Origin: Kitasatospora atroaurantiaca
GTDB taxonomy: Bacteria; Actinomycetota; Actinomycetes; Streptomycetales; Streptomycetaceae
Length of the DNA stretch: 64,000 nt
Assembly (NCBI RefSeq): GCF_007828955.1
Contig: NZ_VIVR01000001.1
Coordinates: forward strand, 1,488,001 to 1,552,000
Reading direction: 5' to 3'
Under the pieces are notes generated by a model. That model worked only from the letters and a program-made list of their open reading frames with translations, was not told the origin of the DNA and did no database searches. Below are positions 38,262 to 46,486 of this stretch, piece after piece. Position numbers and translations under genes: made by a program. The number at the start of each line of letters is the position of its first letter. Positions within the stretch are counted from its first letter, which is position 1.

Positions 38262-39278
38262 ATGAAACTGTCCGACATACCACTGGGCTGGGCCATCACG
38301 GGCGTGGTCGCACTGGTGGTGATAGCCGTGCTGGTGGCGTTCGTCCGTACCAAGGCGGCCGGCTCGGCCGCCGGCTCGGATTCCTGGGAGCGCAACGAGG
38401 AGCGCCGTCGGCGCAAGGAGTCCCTCTACGGGGCGGCCTCGTACACGCTGCTGTTCTGCTGCGCCGCCGTCGCAGCCGCACTCTCCTTCCACGGCCTGGT
38501 CGGCTTCGGGGTGCAGAACCTCAACCTCTCCGGGGGCTGGGAGTTCCTGGTGCCGTTCGGCCTGGACGGGGCCGCGATGTTCTGCTCCGTCCTCGCCGTC
38601 CGGGAAGCCAGCCACGGCGACGCGGCACTGGGCTCGCGGCTGCTGGTCTGGCTGTTCGCCGGTGCCTCCGCCTGGTTCAACTGGGTGCACGCACCGCGCG
38701 GTTTCGGCCACGCCGGGGCCCCGCAGTTCTTCGCGGGGATGTCGCTCTCGGCCGCCGTGCTCTTCGACCGGGCGCTGAAGCAGACCCGCCGGGCCGCGCT
38801 GCGCGAGCAGGGCCTGGTACCGCGGCCGTTGCCGCAGATCCGGATCGTCCGCTGGCTGCGGGCACCTCTGGAGACGTACGCCGCTTGGTCGTTGATGCTC
38901 CTCGAGGGCGTCCGCAGTCTGGACGAGGCCGTCGAGGAGGTGCGGGACGACAAGCGCGAGGCCGCGCTCAGCCGCGAGCGGCAGCGGATGGCCAGCCGGC
39001 GGGAGCGGGCGGAGATCCGGGCGATCGGCCGGTACCACGGCGCGGTCTGGCGGCCGCGTGGCGCGACCCGTCAGCTGACCCCGCAACTCGAGGCCGGCGG
39101 TTCGGAGCCCGCCATAACCGATGGGGCCCCCGCCGAGATCACGGTCGCCCAGCCCGGTCTGCCGGCCCGCCCGGCCCGGCGCAGCGTCGACCTCACCCCG
39201 GAGGAGGACACCATGACCCTGCCGAGGCTCGACTCCCTGGAGCAGAAGCTCAAGGACCTGGAGCAGCAGTTCGGTTGA
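38262..39278 (+). CDS. DUF2637 (SpdB2-like) membrane protein
   Basis: The 338-residue product has one N-terminal membrane helix (about 9-30), three further ones (about 58-78, 92-112, 127-160) and a long charged cytoplasmic tail with RRERAEIRAIGRYHGAVW. This is the DUF2637 layout, related to plasmid spread proteins but widespread on Streptomyces chromosomes. The function is unknown. A Pro/Ala linker and short C-terminal coiled coil (LDSLEQKLKDLEQQF) end the protein. It is convergent with the SpoIIE-type gene, 22 bases apart. Confidence 0.85.
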   Translation: MKLSDIPLGWAITGVVALVVIAVLVAFVRTKAAGSAAGSDSWERNEERRRRKESLYGAASYTLLFCCAAVAAALSFHGLVGFGVQNLNLSGGWEFLVPFGLDGAAMFCSVLAVREASHGDAALGSRLLVWLFAGASAWFNWVHAPRGFGHAGAPQFFAGMSLSAAVLFDRALKQTRRAALREQGLVPRPLPQIRIVRWLRAPLETYAAWSLMLLEGVRSLDEAVEEVRDDKREAALSRERQRMASRRERAEIRAIGRYHGAVWRPRGATRQLTPQLEAGGSEPAITDGAPAEITVAQPGLPARPARRSVDLTPEEDTMTLPRLDSLEQKLKDLEQQFG

Positions 39279-39300
39279 CCACCCTCGGGCAGGCCCCTGG

Positions 39301-41553
39301 TCAGCTCTCCGCCGGTTCGCCCTGCGGCTCGGCGGAGAGCTCGAACCACATCCGCTTGCCCGAGCCCCGGGGCTCCACGCCCCAGCCGTCCGCGAGCGCC
39401 TCGACCAGCATCAGTCCGCGCCCGGAGGAGGCCTGCTCCCCCGGCGTACGGCGGGTCGGCCACAGGTCGGACTCGTCCTCCACCTCGACCCGCAGCCTGG
39501 CCCGGCCCGCCTCGGCGACCCGGCCGTCGCCGGGCTCGCGGTAGAGCCGGGCGGTGAACATGGCGTCCCGGTCGGTGTGCCGGATCGCATTGGTCACCAG
39601 CTCGGAGGCCAGCAGCTCGGCGGTGTCGACCAGCTCGGCGACACCCCAGCGGCGCAGCGCGTCCCGCAGCTCGCCGCGCAGCTCGGAGATCCGGGCCAGG
39701 TCGGCCTGCCCGATCCGGCGGCGCAGCTGCTGGGCGGCCAGGCCGCCGGCCGGGCCGTCCCAGCGGAGCAGCAGCAGCGCTATGTCGTCCTCACGCTCGG
39801 TGGAGTCCGCGGCCTGCGAGGCGATCCGGTCGGCCAGCACCTCGATCGGGTCGCGGGGCGACTCGCCGCGGCCCGGCAGCTCGCCGGAGACGGCCTCGCA
39901 GAGCCGGGCGAAGCCGGTGTCGAGGTCCATGTCGCGGGCCTCCACCAGACCGTCGGTGCAGAGCACCACGGTCTCGCCCGGGTCGAGGCTGAACCGGGTC
40001 ACCCGGTACTCCTCGTCCGGCGCGACCCCCAGCGGCAGCCCGCCGGTCACCGGCACCACGGTCGCGCTGCCGTCGGCCCGGCGCACGACCGGATCGAGGT
40101 GGCCGGCCCGGACGGCGTAGACCACGCCGTAGTCGACGTTCACCTCGGCGTAGGTGCAGGTCGCGAAGTGGTCGGTGTCCAGGTCCGCAAGGAAGCGGGA
40201 GGCACGGGCCATCACCGCGGCCGGCGGGTGCCCCTCGGCGGCGTACGCGCGCAGGGCGATCCGCAGCTGGCCCATGATGCCGGCGGCGTGCACGTCGTGG
40301 CCCTGGACGTCGCCGATCACCAGGCCGACGTGTCCGCCGGGCAGCGGGACGACGTCGTACCAGTCGCCGCCGATCTGGAGCCCGGAGCCGGCCGCGAGAT
40401 AGCGCACCGAGGTGGTGACCCCGGGGACGGACGGCACCGTGCGCGGCAGCATGACGCGCTGCAGGCCCGCCGCGAGCTCGTGCTCGGCGTCGTGCAGCCG
40501 GGCCCGGGCGAGGGACTGGGCGACCAGGCCGCCGAGGGTGGAGAGCAGGGTGCGCTCGTCCGCGTCCAGCCGGCGGTCGTCGTCGAAGCTGACCAGGCAG
40601 ACCCCGATGGGCCGGCCGCTGGCGACCAGCGGCAGGAAGGCCCAGGCGCTGCGCATACCGCCCTCGGCCAGCTGGGGCCAGGCCTCGGGGTAGCGCTCGC
40701 GGTACTCGTCCCGGGTGGCGATGAAGACCGGCGCGCGGTTGCGGATCGCCTCGGCCGCCGGATGGGTGGGCAGCAGCGGGGTCCGGTGGTACGGGTGCAT
40801 GTCCTCGGGCGGGTAGCCGCTGGCGCCGAGCACGTGCAGCCGGCCGGCCTCCAGCGAGGCGAGCACCAGGCCGTCCGGCGGCAGACCGGGCAGCGGCAGC
40901 TCGGTGAAGACCCGGGCCACGTCGCGGACGGTGACGGCCTCGGAGAGGGCTCGGGCGGCCTCCTTGATGAAGCGCGAGCGCTCCTCCCGCAGAGCGGCCA
41001 GCTCACCGGCCCGCTCGCGCTTGTGCAGCTCGACGGTGGCGTCCCAGACGAAGCCGACCATCCGGGAGGCCCGGCCGAAGGCGTCGGCCAGCACCCGGCC
41101 GCGGAAGCGCACGGCGTGCAGCTCCCCGCCGGGGAAGACGGTGCGGTAGTAGGCGCCGCACTGGCCGAGCTCGGCGACGGCCCGCTCGACCCGGCGGCGC
41201 ACCACGGGGGCGTCCTCGGGGTGGAGCATGGCCAGGAAGGCGGCCGAGCTGCGGTCGAAGCGGCCGGACTCCAGGCCGAGGATGGCACAGGCCCGGTGGT
41301 CGCCCTCCAGGACGTCGCGGCGGATGTCCCAGTCGAAGGAGCCGATGCCGTTGGCGGCCATCGCCGGCTCGAGCCAGTCGGGGGTGGAGTCGCCGGTACG
41401 GGTGGGCAGACCTCTGGAGGGGACGCCGGGCACGATACCGCCGCCCGCCAGGCTCGGTGCGGTACGCAGCGCGTTGACTGCTGCGGCGCTCCTGGCGGAC
41501 TGGGCCGGTGGGGTGCGGCGCGCGGGCCCTTGCGGCTCGGGCTCTGTCGCCAT
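39301..41553 (-). CDS. SpoIIE-family PP2C phosphatase with PAS, GAF and HATPase domains
   Basis: A 750-residue cytoplasmic signalling protein. Domains in order are PAS (about 65-180, GIGSFDWDIRRDVLEGDHRA), GAF (about 205-370), SpoIIE phosphatase (about 385-600; metal sites in GGDWYDVV, VIGDVQGHD, CTDGLVEARD, DDIALLL) and an anti-sigma-type ATPase (about 620-745; ELLASELVTNAIRHT, SSGRGLMLVEALADGWGV). Such proteins dephosphorylate anti-anti-sigma factors and may also phosphorylate them, controlling stress sigma factors. ATG 41553 has a GGAGAAG site. A related single-domain HATPase lies upstream. Confidence 0.93.
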   Translation of the reverse strand: MATEPEPQGPARRTPPAQSARSAAAVNALRTAPSLAGGGIVPGVPSRGLPTRTGDSTPDWLEPAMAANGIGSFDWDIRRDVLEGDHRACAILGLESGRFDRSSAAFLAMLHPEDAPVVRRRVERAVAELGQCGAYYRTVFPGGELHAVRFRGRVLADAFGRASRMVGFVWDATVELHKRERAGELAALREERSRFIKEAARALSEAVTVRDVARVFTELPLPGLPPDGLVLASLEAGRLHVLGASGYPPEDMHPYHRTPLLPTHPAAEAIRNRAPVFIATRDEYRERYPEAWPQLAEGGMRSAWAFLPLVASGRPIGVCLVSFDDDRRLDADERTLLSTLGGLVAQSLARARLHDAEHELAAGLQRVMLPRTVPSVPGVTTSVRYLAAGSGLQIGGDWYDVVPLPGGHVGLVIGDVQGHDVHAAGIMGQLRIALRAYAAEGHPPAAVMARASRFLADLDTDHFATCTYAEVNVDYGVVYAVRAGHLDPVVRRADGSATVVPVTGGLPLGVAPDEEYRVTRFSLDPGETVVLCTDGLVEARDMDLDTGFARLCEAVSGELPGRGESPRDPIEVLADRIASQAADSTEREDDIALLLLRWDGPAGGLAAQQLRRRIGQADLARISELRGELRDALRRWGVAELVDTAELLASELVTNAIRHTDRDAMFTARLYREPGDGRVAEAGRARLRVEVEDESDLWPTRRTPGEQASSGRGLMLVEALADGWGVEPRGSGKRMWFELSAEPQGEPAES

Positions 41554-41856
41554 GCTTCTCCTGCCGCTGCCGTGCCATGCCGTCCGGGCGGACTGCGATA
41601 GCCGTGTGGTGAGTCGGACGGTGTCACGGGTGGTGGCGGTCAGTCGAGGCTCGGTTCTCCCCGCTGCCTTCCCGGACACACATTCTCACTATCCTGTCGA
41701 ATGTTCGGCAAGGCGGCAATGCCGAGGGACGACCGGTCGGTGAATCGCGCACGATCCGGTCCCAGCTGAGCAGGATGATCGTCCGCCGACCGACCGCCGA
41801 TGGACCGGTTACGGATCGGCTACGGACCGGCGATCAAGGGGCTTGTCAGGGAGTGG
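41554..41856. other. Intergenic region, promoter of the SpoIIE-type gene
   Basis: No gene is seen in these 303 bases. An AT-richer stretch at about 41680-41705 on the minus strand may be the promoter. Imperfect CCGGT/CGGAC-rich repeats occupy 41740-41850. Confidence 0.4.
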
Positions 41857-42348
41857 TCAGGCGGCCTCGAGTTCGAACCAGGTGACCTTGCCGTCGCCGC
41901 GCAGCTGCACGCCCCAGTCGTCGGCGAGCGCCTCGACCAGCAGCAGGCCGCGGCCCGAGGTGGCGTACTCGGCGGGGGTACGGCGGCCCGGCAGCCGGGC
42001 GGCGCCGTCCTGCACCTCGATCCGCAGCCGCTGCTCCGGGGTCAGGACGGCGTCGAAGACCGCGCCGCGCCCGGTGTGCACCAGCGCGTTGGTGACCAGC
42101 TCGGAGGCCAGAAGCTCGGCGGTGTCGGCGAGTTCGGGCACCCCCCAGAGGCTCAGCGCCGCCCGCAGCCGGTGCCGGACCGTGCTGACCGCGACCAGAT
42201 CTGCCGGGTCGAGTGCCGCGTGCAGCCTTCGGTGCAGTGCGCAGCCGGGCTCGTGCACGGGTGCCGGGGTGTCGCCACGCCCGACGGGAGTGACCGTGTC
42301 GCTGCTCGAAGCCGTCCGCTGACGCGGAAACCTCGCCTGACCATCCAT
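41857..42348 (-). CDS. Anti-sigma-factor-like ATP-binding protein (HATPase)
   Basis: The 163-residue protein is a stand-alone Bergerat-fold ATPase of the RsbW/SpoIIAB type. The N box is ELLASELVTNALVHTG and the G box ATSGRGLLLVEALADDWGV, almost the same as in the ATPase of the neighbouring SpoIIE-type protein. Such proteins bind sigma factors or phosphorylate STAS-domain antagonists. ATG 42348 is chosen; in-frame ATGs at 42465 and just downstream would add a basic, poorly conserved lead. It is transcribed towards the SpoIIE-type gene. Confidence 0.85.
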   Translation of the reverse strand: MDGQARFPRQRTASSSDTVTPVGRGDTPAPVHEPGCALHRRLHAALDPADLVAVSTVRHRLRAALSLWGVPELADTAELLASELVTNALVHTGRGAVFDAVLTPEQRLRIEVQDGAARLPGRRTPAEYATSGRGLLLVEALADDWGVQLRGDGKVTWFELEAA

Positions 42349-42579
42349 CAACGTACGCCCCCGCCCTCGTCCGGACAGCCGCCGCACCGAGTCCCCCACC
42401 GGGTCGGGCCGTCCCTTACTGACGACCATCCTCATGCCCAGCTGCCGCGATTCGCAACAGTGCATACGCGGCCACCTGGGGTGAAGTGGGGCTCAGGAGC
42501 CCTGGCGTGATCCATCCCGGGCCCGCCGACAGGTTTATTCGGCGGATTCCGGGATCGAGGATCAGTTCGAGATCGGAAA

Positions 42580-43293
42580 TCAGTTCGAGAAGGTGACGGC
42601 GCCGCTGTCCAGCGAGTAGTAGGCGCCGACCACCTCCAGCTTCCCGGTGGCGACCAGCGGGCGCAGCAGCCGGTCCGAGCGCAGCCGGGCCACGGTCTGG
42701 CGGGTCTGGGCCCGGATGGTCGCCTCGACCAGCTGCTCGGGCGGGGTGCCCTGGCGGCGGGCCTCCTCGTAGGGCGCCCGGAGGTCCCGGACGATGTCTG
42801 CGAGATGCCCGGGCAGCCGCTCGCCGTCGCGGAAGGACTTCACGGCGGCCGTCACCGCGCCGCAGCGCTGGTGGCCGAGGACGACGAGCAGCTTGGTACC
42901 GAGCTCGGCCGGGCCGTACTCGAGGCTGCCGGTCACCAGGCCGTCATGGGTGTGCGCGGCGGTACGGACGACCATCAGGTCGCCCAGGCCCTGGTCGAAG
43001 ACCAGCTCCGGGGGGACCCGCGAGTCGATGCAGGAGAAGACCACCGCGAAGGGCTCCTGATGGGTCGCCAGGTCGCGGCGGCGGGCCGGCGAGGCGTCGG
43101 GGTGGGAGGACCGGTTGGCGACCCAGTTCTCGTTGCCGGCCCTCAGCCGGGCCAGGGCCTCCTGGGGGGTGGTCACCAGGCCGGTGCCACCGCCCCCCGA
43201 GGAGGCGGCGACCGCCGTGGAGACCCCGAGGTTCGCGGCAAGCGCCGCCATCGCCAAGGTGCCTGCCCGAAGCACACTCCGCCGGTCCGTCAT
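42580..43293 (-). CDS. Exported beta-class carbonic anhydrase
   Basis: The 237-residue enzyme interconverts CO2 and bicarbonate. Zinc ligands are Cys88 (FSCIDSRVPP), His141 and Cys144 (GHQRCGAV), with the Asp90-Arg92 pair completing the site. The N-terminus (TDRRSVLRAGTLAMAALAANL) is a twin-arginine-type signal, so it acts outside the membrane, which is less usual than the cytoplasmic form. ATG 43293 has a GGGAGAG site. It could work with the urease-like locus at 44 kb, which releases CO2, but there is no direct evidence. Confidence 0.93.
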   Translation of the reverse strand: MTDRRSVLRAGTLAMAALAANLGVSTAVAASSGGGGTGLVTTPQEALARLRAGNENWVANRSSHPDASPARRRDLATHQEPFAVVFSCIDSRVPPELVFDQGLGDLMVVRTAAHTHDGLVTGSLEYGPAELGTKLLVVLGHQRCGAVTAAVKSFRDGERLPGHLADIVRDLRAPYEEARRQGTPPEQLVEATIRAQTRQTVARLRSDRLLRPLVATGKLEVVGAYYSLDSGAVTFSN

Positions 43294-43371
43294 TCTGCTC
43301 TCCCGCCCACTTCAAACTGCCCTGAATGAGTGACGGCGAGTCACATTACCGGCGCACGGGGGGCGCTTTAC

Positions 43372-43830
43372 TCACTTTTGCAGCGCGGCAACCGCACGTT
43401 GGAGGAAGGAACGGAACAGCTCGCGCTCCGCCTCCTCGAAGGCTGTCCAAAGCGCCGATTCGATCCCGACCACGCGCGCGTCCGCCTCTGCTACGAGAGC
43501 CCGCCCGGACTCGCCGAGCCGGGTGACCAGCACCTTGCTGTGCACCTCGGACTGCTCACGCTCGATCAGACCCTTGGCCCCCAAGGTGGCCAGCACGCCC
43601 GCCATGGTCTGCGGAGTGACGGCCGCGCCGCGCGCCAGCTGGGCGCCGGACATGCCCGGCCGCTCCATCAGCTGAAGCAGCACCGCGTACTGCGGCACCG
43701 TCAGATCCAGCTCGCGCAGCGCGTCGGCCTTGGCCGCCGTCACGGCCTGCTCGGCCTGCTTGACGGCGGGCCCGAGGCGCAGCCGGACACCCTTCGGACC
43801 GGCGAGCAGTTCGTCCGGGTCGGTAGTCAT
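43372..43830 (-). CDS. MarR-family transcriptional regulator
   Basis: A 152-residue MarR protein with winged helix MSGAQLARGAAVTPQTMAGVLATL and wing GLIEREQSEVHSKVLVTRL. ATG 43830 has an ideal AGGAGGT site; the open frame further upstream has none. It is divergent from the urease gamma/beta gene (44034) with about 200 bases between, which contain a near-palindrome, TTTGAACG-T-CGTTCTAA (43969-43985). Control of the urease-agmatine deiminase operon is a reasonable inference. Confidence 0.9.
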   Translation of the reverse strand: MTTDPDELLAGPKGVRLRLGPAVKQAEQAVTAAKADALRELDLTVPQYAVLLQLMERPGMSGAQLARGAAVTPQTMAGVLATLGAKGLIEREQSEVHSKVLVTRLGESGRALVAEADARVVGIESALWTAFEEAERELFRSFLQRAVAALQK

Positions 43831-43968
43831 GGAAGGCACCTCCTGTGTATCAGGGACCTTATATCTACCCGCCACCGAATACTCGATTGCGACGCCCGGC
43901 GCGCCGAACGGTTCCTCGCGAGCAACGCTGGACACGGCGGCCCAGCCCAGGTTCAATGGCCGGAGATG

Positions 43969-43985
43969 TTTGAACGTCGTTCTAA
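43969..43985. promoter_or_regulatory. Near-palindrome upstream of the urease-like operon
   Basis: TTTGAACG-T-CGTTCTAA has eight-base arms with one mismatch and lies 48 bases before the GTG start of the urease gamma/beta gene. It is a candidate site for the divergent MarR regulator. Confidence 0.45.
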
Positions 43986-44033
43986 CTTCTCCGACCCACC
44001 TTCCGACCCACCGGCACCCGCGAGCGAGGAACC

Positions 44034-44744
44034 GTGCGACTGACCCCCACCGAACGGGACCGGCTGCTGATCTTCACAGCGGCCGAGCTGGCCCGCGCCC
44101 GCCGAGCCCGAGGCGTCCGCCTCAACGTTCCCGAGGCCACCGCCCTGATCGCCGACACCGTCTGCGAGGCCGCCCGCGACGGCCGCCGTCTCGCCGAGGC
44201 CATCGAGGCCGGGCGCAGCGTGCTCAGCGCCGACGACGTCCTGCCGGGCGTGCCGGACGTCGTCACCGTCGTCCAGGTCGAGGCTGTCTTCGACGACGGC
44301 ACCCGGCTCGCCGTGATCAACGACCCCTTCAAGGGCGCCGGCTCGCTCGGCGACGACGCCCCCGGCGGCGCGCTGATCGGCAGCGGCGAGGGCTACGACC
44401 CGGTCGAGGAGACCGTGGTCCTGCTGGTCCACAACACCTCGGCGGTGCCGATCTCGGTCACCTCCCACTTCCACTTCTTCGAGGCCAACCCGCGCCTGGC
44501 CTTCGACCGCGCGGCGGCGTACGGCACGCACCTGGCCGTCCCGGCGGGATCCTCGGTCCGCTTCGACCCGGGCGCCACCGTCGAGGTCGGCCTGGTCCCG
44601 ATCGGCGGCGAGCGCGTCGCGATCGGCTTCGCCGGCTTGGTGGACGGGCCGCTGGACGCACCCGGCGCCCGCGAGGCCGCCCTGGAGAAGGCCCGCGCGA
44701 CGGGATATCTGACCAAGTTCGACGATGCGGAGATCGAGTCGTGA
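44034..44744 (+). CDS. Urease gamma and beta subunits, fused
   Basis: The 236-residue protein joins a gamma domain (1-100; LTPTERDRLLIFTAAELARARRARG) to a beta domain (about 120-236; NTSAVPISVTSHFHFFEANPRLAFDR). Fusions of this kind occur in Helicobacter UreA and in a second, divergent urease set of actinobacteria. In bona fide urease these subunits surround the alpha subunit. The GTG start at 44034 has a GAGGAA site. The stop overlaps the alpha-subunit start (GTGA), so the two are translationally coupled. No ureD, E, F or G lies nearby. Confidence 0.93.
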   Translation: MRLTPTERDRLLIFTAAELARARRARGVRLNVPEATALIADTVCEAARDGRRLAEAIEAGRSVLSADDVLPGVPDVVTVVQVEAVFDDGTRLAVINDPFKGAGSLGDDAPGGALIGSGEGYDPVEETVVLLVHNTSAVPISVTSHFHFFEANPRLAFDRAAAYGTHLAVPAGSSVRFDPGATVEVGLVPIGGERVAIGFAGLVDGPLDAPGAREAALEKARATGYLTKFDDAEIES

Positions 44745-46465
44745 CAGCGATTACCCCCCATGACTACATCGCCGTCCACGGCCCCCGCGCCGGCGACCGC
44801 ATCCGCCTCGGCGACAGCGGCCTGATCGTCCGGGTCGAGTCCGACTCCCAGGAGCCGGGCGAGGAGTTCCTGGCCGGCTTCGGCAAGACCGCCCGCGACG
44901 GGCTGCACCTCAAGGCCGCCGCTGTTCGCGAGACCTGCGACGTCGTGATCAGCAACGTGCTCGTCATCGACGCGATCCAGGGCATCAGGAAGACCTCGAT
45001 CGGCCTGATCGACGGCCGGATCGCCTCGATCGGCCGGGCCGGCAACCCGGACACGCTGGACGGTATCGACGTGGTCGTCGGCACCGGCACCACGATCGTC
45101 TCCGGCGAGGGCATGATCGCCACCGCCGGCGCCATCGACACCCACGTCCACCTGCTGTCGCCGCGCATCATGGAGGCCTCGCTGGCCTCCGGCGTGACCA
45201 CGATCATCGGGCAGGAGTTCGGCCCGGTCTGGGGCGTCGGGGTCAACTCCCCCTGGGCGCTGCGGCACGCCTTCAACTCCTTCGACGCCTGGCCGGTCAA
45301 CATCGGCTTCCTGGGCCGCGGTTCCTCCTCCGACGCGGCCCCGCTGGTCGAGGCGCTGGCCGAGGGCGGTGCCTCCGGCTTCAAGGTGCACGAGGACATG
45401 GGCGCCCACACCCGGGCCCTGGACACCGCGCTGCGGGTCGCCGAGGAGTACGACGTCCAGGTCGCCCTGCACACCGACGGTCTGAACGAGTGCCTCTCGG
45501 TCGAGGACACCCTCGCCGTGCTGGAGGGGCGCACCATCCACGCCTTCCACATCGAGGGCTGCGGCGGCGGGCACGTCCCGAACGTGCTGAAGATGGCCGG
45601 CGTCGAGAACGTCATCGGCTCCTCCACCAACCCGACCCTGCCGTTCGGCCGGGACGCGCTGGGCGAGCACTTCGGCATGATCGTCTCGGCCCACGACCTC
45701 AAGGTCGACCTGCCCGGCGACGCCGCCATGGCCCGCGACCGCATCCGGGCCGGCACGATGGGCGCCGAGGACGTGCTGCACGACCTCGGGGTCATCGGCA
45801 TCACCTCCTCCGACGCCCAGGGCATGGGCCGGGCGGGCGAGACCGTACGCCGTACCTTCGCGATGGCCGGCAAGATGAAGACCGAGCTCGGCCCGCTCGA
45901 CGGCGAGGGCTCGTACGGCACCAACGAGGGCGGCGACGACAACGAGCGCGTCCTCCGCTACATCGCCAAGCTGACCATCAACCCCGCCATCGCGCACGGT
46001 CTGGCCCACGAGGTCGGCTCGATCGAGGTCGGCAAGCTCGCCGACATCGTGCTCTGGCGGCCCGACCACTTCGGCGCCAAGCCGCAGCTGGTCCTCAAGG
46101 CCGGCTTCCCCGCGTACGGCGTGGTGGGCGACCCGAACGCCTCCACCGACCGCTGCGAACCCCTGGTGCTGGGCCCGCAGTTCGGCGCCCACGGCGCGAC
46201 GGCGGCGGACATCTCGGTCGCCTTCGTCGCCCAGGCCGCGGCCGACGGTTCGTACTTGGACGTGGCCGCCGACCAACTCCCCACCCGCAGGCGCCGGGTG
46301 GGTGTGCGGAACACCCGTGGCATCGGGCCGCGCAACATGGTGCGCAACGCCCGGATCGGCAACGTCCAGGTGGAGGCCGCCTCCGGTCTGGTCTCCCTCG
46401 ACGGCGCTCCGCTCCGCTCCGAGCCCGCCGACAGCGTCTCCCTCAGCCGTCTCTACTTCCTCTGA
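44741..46465 (+). CDS. ureC: Urease alpha subunit-like amidohydrolase
   Basis: The 574-residue protein has the full urease alpha layout. Nickel ligands are conserved: His135 and His137 (IDTHVHLLSP), the carbamylated Lys215 (GFKVHEDMG), His244 (ALHTDGLNE), His270 (FHIEGCGGGH) and Asp358 (TSSDAQGMGR). In the flap, the usual MVCHHLD is VSAHDLK: catalytic His318 is kept, but the Cys is Ala317 and the next His is Asp319. It starts at GTG 44741, overlapping the gamma/beta stop, and the agmatine deiminase gene follows 21 bases after the stop. It may hydrolyse urea poorly or act on a substituted urea such as N-carbamoylputrescine. Confidence 0.93.
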   Translation: MTAITPHDYIAVHGPRAGDRIRLGDSGLIVRVESDSQEPGEEFLAGFGKTARDGLHLKAAAVRETCDVVISNVLVIDAIQGIRKTSIGLIDGRIASIGRAGNPDTLDGIDVVVGTGTTIVSGEGMIATAGAIDTHVHLLSPRIMEASLASGVTTIIGQEFGPVWGVGVNSPWALRHAFNSFDAWPVNIGFLGRGSSSDAAPLVEALAEGGASGFKVHEDMGAHTRALDTALRVAEEYDVQVALHTDGLNECLSVEDTLAVLEGRTIHAFHIEGCGGGHVPNVLKMAGVENVIGSSTNPTLPFGRDALGEHFGMIVSAHDLKVDLPGDAAMARDRIRAGTMGAEDVLHDLGVIGITSSDAQGMGRAGETVRRTFAMAGKMKTELGPLDGEGSYGTNEGGDDNERVLRYIAKLTINPAIAHGLAHEVGSIEVGKLADIVLWRPDHFGAKPQLVLKAGFPAYGVVGDPNASTDRCEPLVLGPQFGAHGATAADISVAFVAQAAADGSYLDVAADQLPTRRRRVGVRNTRGIGPRNMVRNARIGNVQVEAASGLVSLDGAPLRSEPADSVSLSRLYFL

Positions 46466-46486
46466 TCTCCTTAGGATTTGACCCTC

